A stretch of DNA of 6,089 nt from an uncultured Clostridia bacterium (GTDB lineage Bacteria; Bacillota; Clostridia; Oscillospirales; CAG-272), in the NCBI GenBank assembly GCA_945485605.1, contig CALYSG010000099.1, forward strand, positions 1 to 6,089, read 5' to 3'. Shown here piece after piece: positions 4,745-6,089 of this stretch. Each line of letters begins with the position of its first letter. Within the stretch, counting starts at the first letter, position 1. The notes under the pieces are model-generated. The model did not search any database. It was not told the DNA's origin and saw only the letters and a list, made by a program, of their open reading frames with translations. The position numbers were made by a program, and so were the translations under genes.

Positions 4745-5914
4745 TCAGAGTGACTCATCGGTATCCGGGGAGTCGGAGGCTTCCGCCGCGGCTTCCTCGT
4801 CGGATACGATGTCGGAAAGATGCTCGGCTTCCTCGCTGTATGTCGAGTAGTCGCCGAATCTGCCCGAATATTCGGATTTTTTCATAACGTGAATGGCGTC
4901 GGGGACTATCTCAAGTCCGATAACGCTGCCTTCCGCGACGAAATCGGAGGTCTCGAGCATCCACTTAAAGCCCTTCACATCAATTATGATCTCGTAGTAG
5001 TCGCCCTTGAAGATCACGGAGGTTATCTTGCCCGACAGCATACCTCGCTCGACGGGCACGACGTCAACGTCCTCGGGGCGGATAACGACATCTACCGGCT
5101 CGTTTTCGGCAAAGCCTCCGTCAAGGCACTCGAAGGTGTGTCCTGCGAACCTTACCGACCTGTCGGCGATCATCACACCGTCAAGGATATTGCTCTCGCC
5201 GATAAAGTCTGCGACAAAGGCGTTCTGAGGCTCGTTGTAAACATCTGTCGGGGTTCCGATCTGCTGGATCTTACCGTCAGCCATAACGACCACGGTGTCT
5301 GACATCGTGAGAGCCTCCTCCTGATCGTGGGTGACGTAGATGAAGGTTATCCCGGTTCGTTTCTGGATGCTCTTAAGCTCCTTCTGCATATCCTTGCGGA
5401 GCTTCAGGTCGAGCGCGCCGAGCGGCTCGTCAAGCAGAAGGACCTCGGGTTGATTCACCAGCGCGCGCGCGATGGCGACTCTCTGCTGCTGACCTCCCGA
5501 GAGGGTAGAGACGTGGCGCTTTTCGAAACCCTTGAGGTTCACGAGCGCGAGCATATCCGTAACCTTTTCGGTTATCTCGGATTTTTTCAGCTTCGGACGC
5601 TTGATCTTAAGTCCGAAGGCTATATTGTCAAATACGTTAAGGTGTGGAAAAAGCGCATACCGCTGAAATACGGTGTTTACTCTGCGCTTGTACGGCGGGA
5701 CGTCGTTGATCCTTGTCCCGCCGAAGATCACATCGCCCTCATCCGGCGCCTCAAAGCCGCCGATGATCCGCAAGGTCGTTGTTTTGCCGCAGCCCGATGG
5801 CCCGAGCAGAGTAACGAACTCACTGTCGTGAATATCGAGGTCGATGCCGCGCAGCACCGTCTCGCCGTCAAAAGACTTGCTGATGTTCCTCAGCTCGATG
5901 AGCTTCTTTTCCAT
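4745..5914 (-). CDS. potA: Polyamine ABC transporter ATPase PotA
   Basis: This 389-residue cytoplasmic ATPase powers polyamine import by the PotBC channel. All nucleotide-binding motifs are intact: Walker A GPSGCGKTT (38-46), Q-loop Gln84, signature LSGGQQQR (138-145), Walker B LLLDEP (159-164), D-loop GALD (166-169) and H-loop His196. A C-terminal TOBE-type regulatory domain follows, about 240-345, with the IRPEDV motif at 278-283. After residue 346 comes a 43-residue tail with 14 acidic residues and a single Arg, not part of the core fold and seemingly an extension. The ATG at 5914 is the only usable start in frame. Its GAGAGG (5927-5932) stands twelve bases away, a little far. An out-of-frame ATG lies only five bases from the same site. 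It is the first gene of the operon, with a promoter at 6003-6031 and a leader hairpin at 5952-5987. Confidence 0.97.
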   Translation of the reverse strand: MEKKLIELRNISKSFDGETVLRGIDLDIHDSEFVTLLGPSGCGKTTTLRIIGGFEAPDEGDVIFGGTRINDVPPYKRRVNTVFQRYALFPHLNVFDNIAFGLKIKRPKLKKSEITEKVTDMLALVNLKGFEKRHVSTLSGGQQQRVAIARALVNQPEVLLLDEPLGALDLKLRKDMQKELKSIQKRTGITFIYVTHDQEEALTMSDTVVVMADGKIQQIGTPTDVYNEPQNAFVADFIGESNILDGVMIADRSVRFAGHTFECLDGGFAENEPVDVVIRPEDVDVVPVERGMLSGKITSVIFKGDYYEIIIDVKGFKWMLETSDFVAEGSVIGLEIVPDAIHVMKKSEYSGRFGDYSTYSEEAEHLSDIVSDEEAAAEASDSPDTDESL

Positions 5915-5921
5915 TCCGCAT
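5868..5921 (-). other. Short upstream ORF overlapping the potA start (17 codons)
   Basis: An ATG at 5921, out of frame with potA, lies five bases after GAGAGG (5927-5932), whereas the potA ATG is twelve bases away. It reads MRNGKEAHRAEEHQQVF and stops at 5868, inside potA. If used, it would compete with potA initiation. Only position and spacing support it; the peptide itself shows nothing recognisable, and the overlap may be accidental. Confidence 0.25.
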
Positions 5922-5951
5922 AAATACCTCTCAGAATTGAATTTTTATGTA

Positions 5952-5987
5952 TTTTTCCGCCCGTGAAAAAGCCTTTGGACGGAAAAA
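5952..5987 (-). promoter_or_regulatory. Hairpin in the potA 5' leader
   Basis: In the minus-strand RNA, TTTTTCCGTCC (5977-5987) pairs with GGGCGGAAAAA (5952-5962) over eleven base pairs including one U-G, around a 14-base loop. On the plus strand the same position is a C-A mismatch, so the full stem forms only in the potA transcript. No T tract follows, so it is not a simple terminator. A leader regulatory or stabilising structure is the best reading. I recognise no known riboswitch class. Confidence 0.5.
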
Positions 5988-6002
5988 AGTAAACTATGTA
6001 TT

Positions 6003-6031
6003 ATTTTATCAGAAAACTGTTTTAATTGCAA
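6003..6031 (-). promoter_or_regulatory. Sigma-A-type promoter of the pot operon
   Basis: On the minus strand the -35 box TTGCAA (6026-6031) and the -10 box TAAAAT (6003-6008) are 17 bp apart. TGA before the -10 box makes an extended -10 (TGATAAAAT). The predicted start near 5996 gives a leader of about 80 bases. This is the only good promoter seen before potA and it sits just downstream of the terminator-like hairpin at the right edge, so the operon starts here. Confidence 0.75.
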
Positions 6032-6051
6032 TCGTTTTAACGTAATTTCCC

Positions 6052-6089
6052 AAAAAAGGGCTACCGTGCCGGCAGTGCACACCCGGTAG
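6052..6089 (-). terminator. Probable terminator of the gene beyond the right edge
   Basis: On the minus strand CTACCG (6084-6089) and CGGTAG (6061-6066) form an inverted repeat around a 17-base loop, with a further possible GTGC/GCAC pairing inside. It is followed by CCC and then T6 (6052-6057), the usual Rho-independent layout. It would separate an upstream minus-strand gene from the pot operon. The right arm reaches the end of the window, so the full stem length cannot be seen. Confidence 0.5.

Noticed and set aside
1..6089. Search by eye for CRISPR repeats, toxin-antitoxin pairs, transposases and long direct repeats.
   Set aside because: None seen. Every sizeable coding region is explained by the six minus-strand genes.

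Overview
The window looks like an ordinary chromosomal stretch from a low-to-mid GC Gram-positive bacterium, most likely an uncultured member of the Clostridia. The basis is sigma-A-type promoters with TTGnnn/TAnnAT boxes 17 bp apart and extended TG-n -10 boxes, strong GGAGG-type ribosome sites, a lipoprotein-type polyamine-binding protein, a LiaF-type membrane protein, and a tRNA-Lys(UUU) with an encoded CCA. The lineage is inferred from these features, not from a database search.

Layout: every protein gene I can support is on the minus strand, so transcription runs from the right edge to the left. At 6052-6089 there is a hairpin followed by T6, probably the terminator of a gene beyond the right edge. 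A promoter (6003-6031) and a leader of about 80 nt with a hairpin precede a four-gene polyamine ABC transporter: potA (ATPase, 4745-5914), potB (permease, 3854-4729), potC (permease, 2985-3857) and potD (substrate-binding lipoprotein, 1858-2988). The genes are 15 nt apart or overlap. potB starts with GTG; potC and potD both start with TTG inside a TTGA stop/start overlap. After 32 nt comes a four-helix membrane protein with a LiaF-like C-terminal domain (1091-1825). A perfect 11-bp hairpin (1053-1078) then separates it from a HemG-type flavodoxin gene (496-1020).

The left end is RNA territory. A tRNA-Lys(UUU) gene (166-241, minus) has its own strong promoter (257-285) and a symmetric terminator hairpin (126-167). 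Facing it on the plus strand, positions 98-127 look like the 3' end of a different tRNA (T arm plus 3' acceptor strand) with no matching 5' part in the 97 bases available. That geometry is what the far attachment site of an integrated element would leave.

How the genes work together: PotD captures a polyamine outside the membrane and delivers it to the PotB-PotC channel, and a PotA dimer supplies ATP-driven import. The LiaF-like and flavodoxin genes may be co-transcribed, the flavodoxin probably at a reduced level through the hairpin, but the sequence shows no direct functional link. I saw no CRISPR array, defence system, transposase or clearly undescribed system. The more interesting points are the tRNA 3' fragment, the acidic tail of PotA facing basic tails on PotB and PotC, the substituted PotD pocket, the potA leader with an overlapping upstream ORF, and the repeated TTGA junctions.
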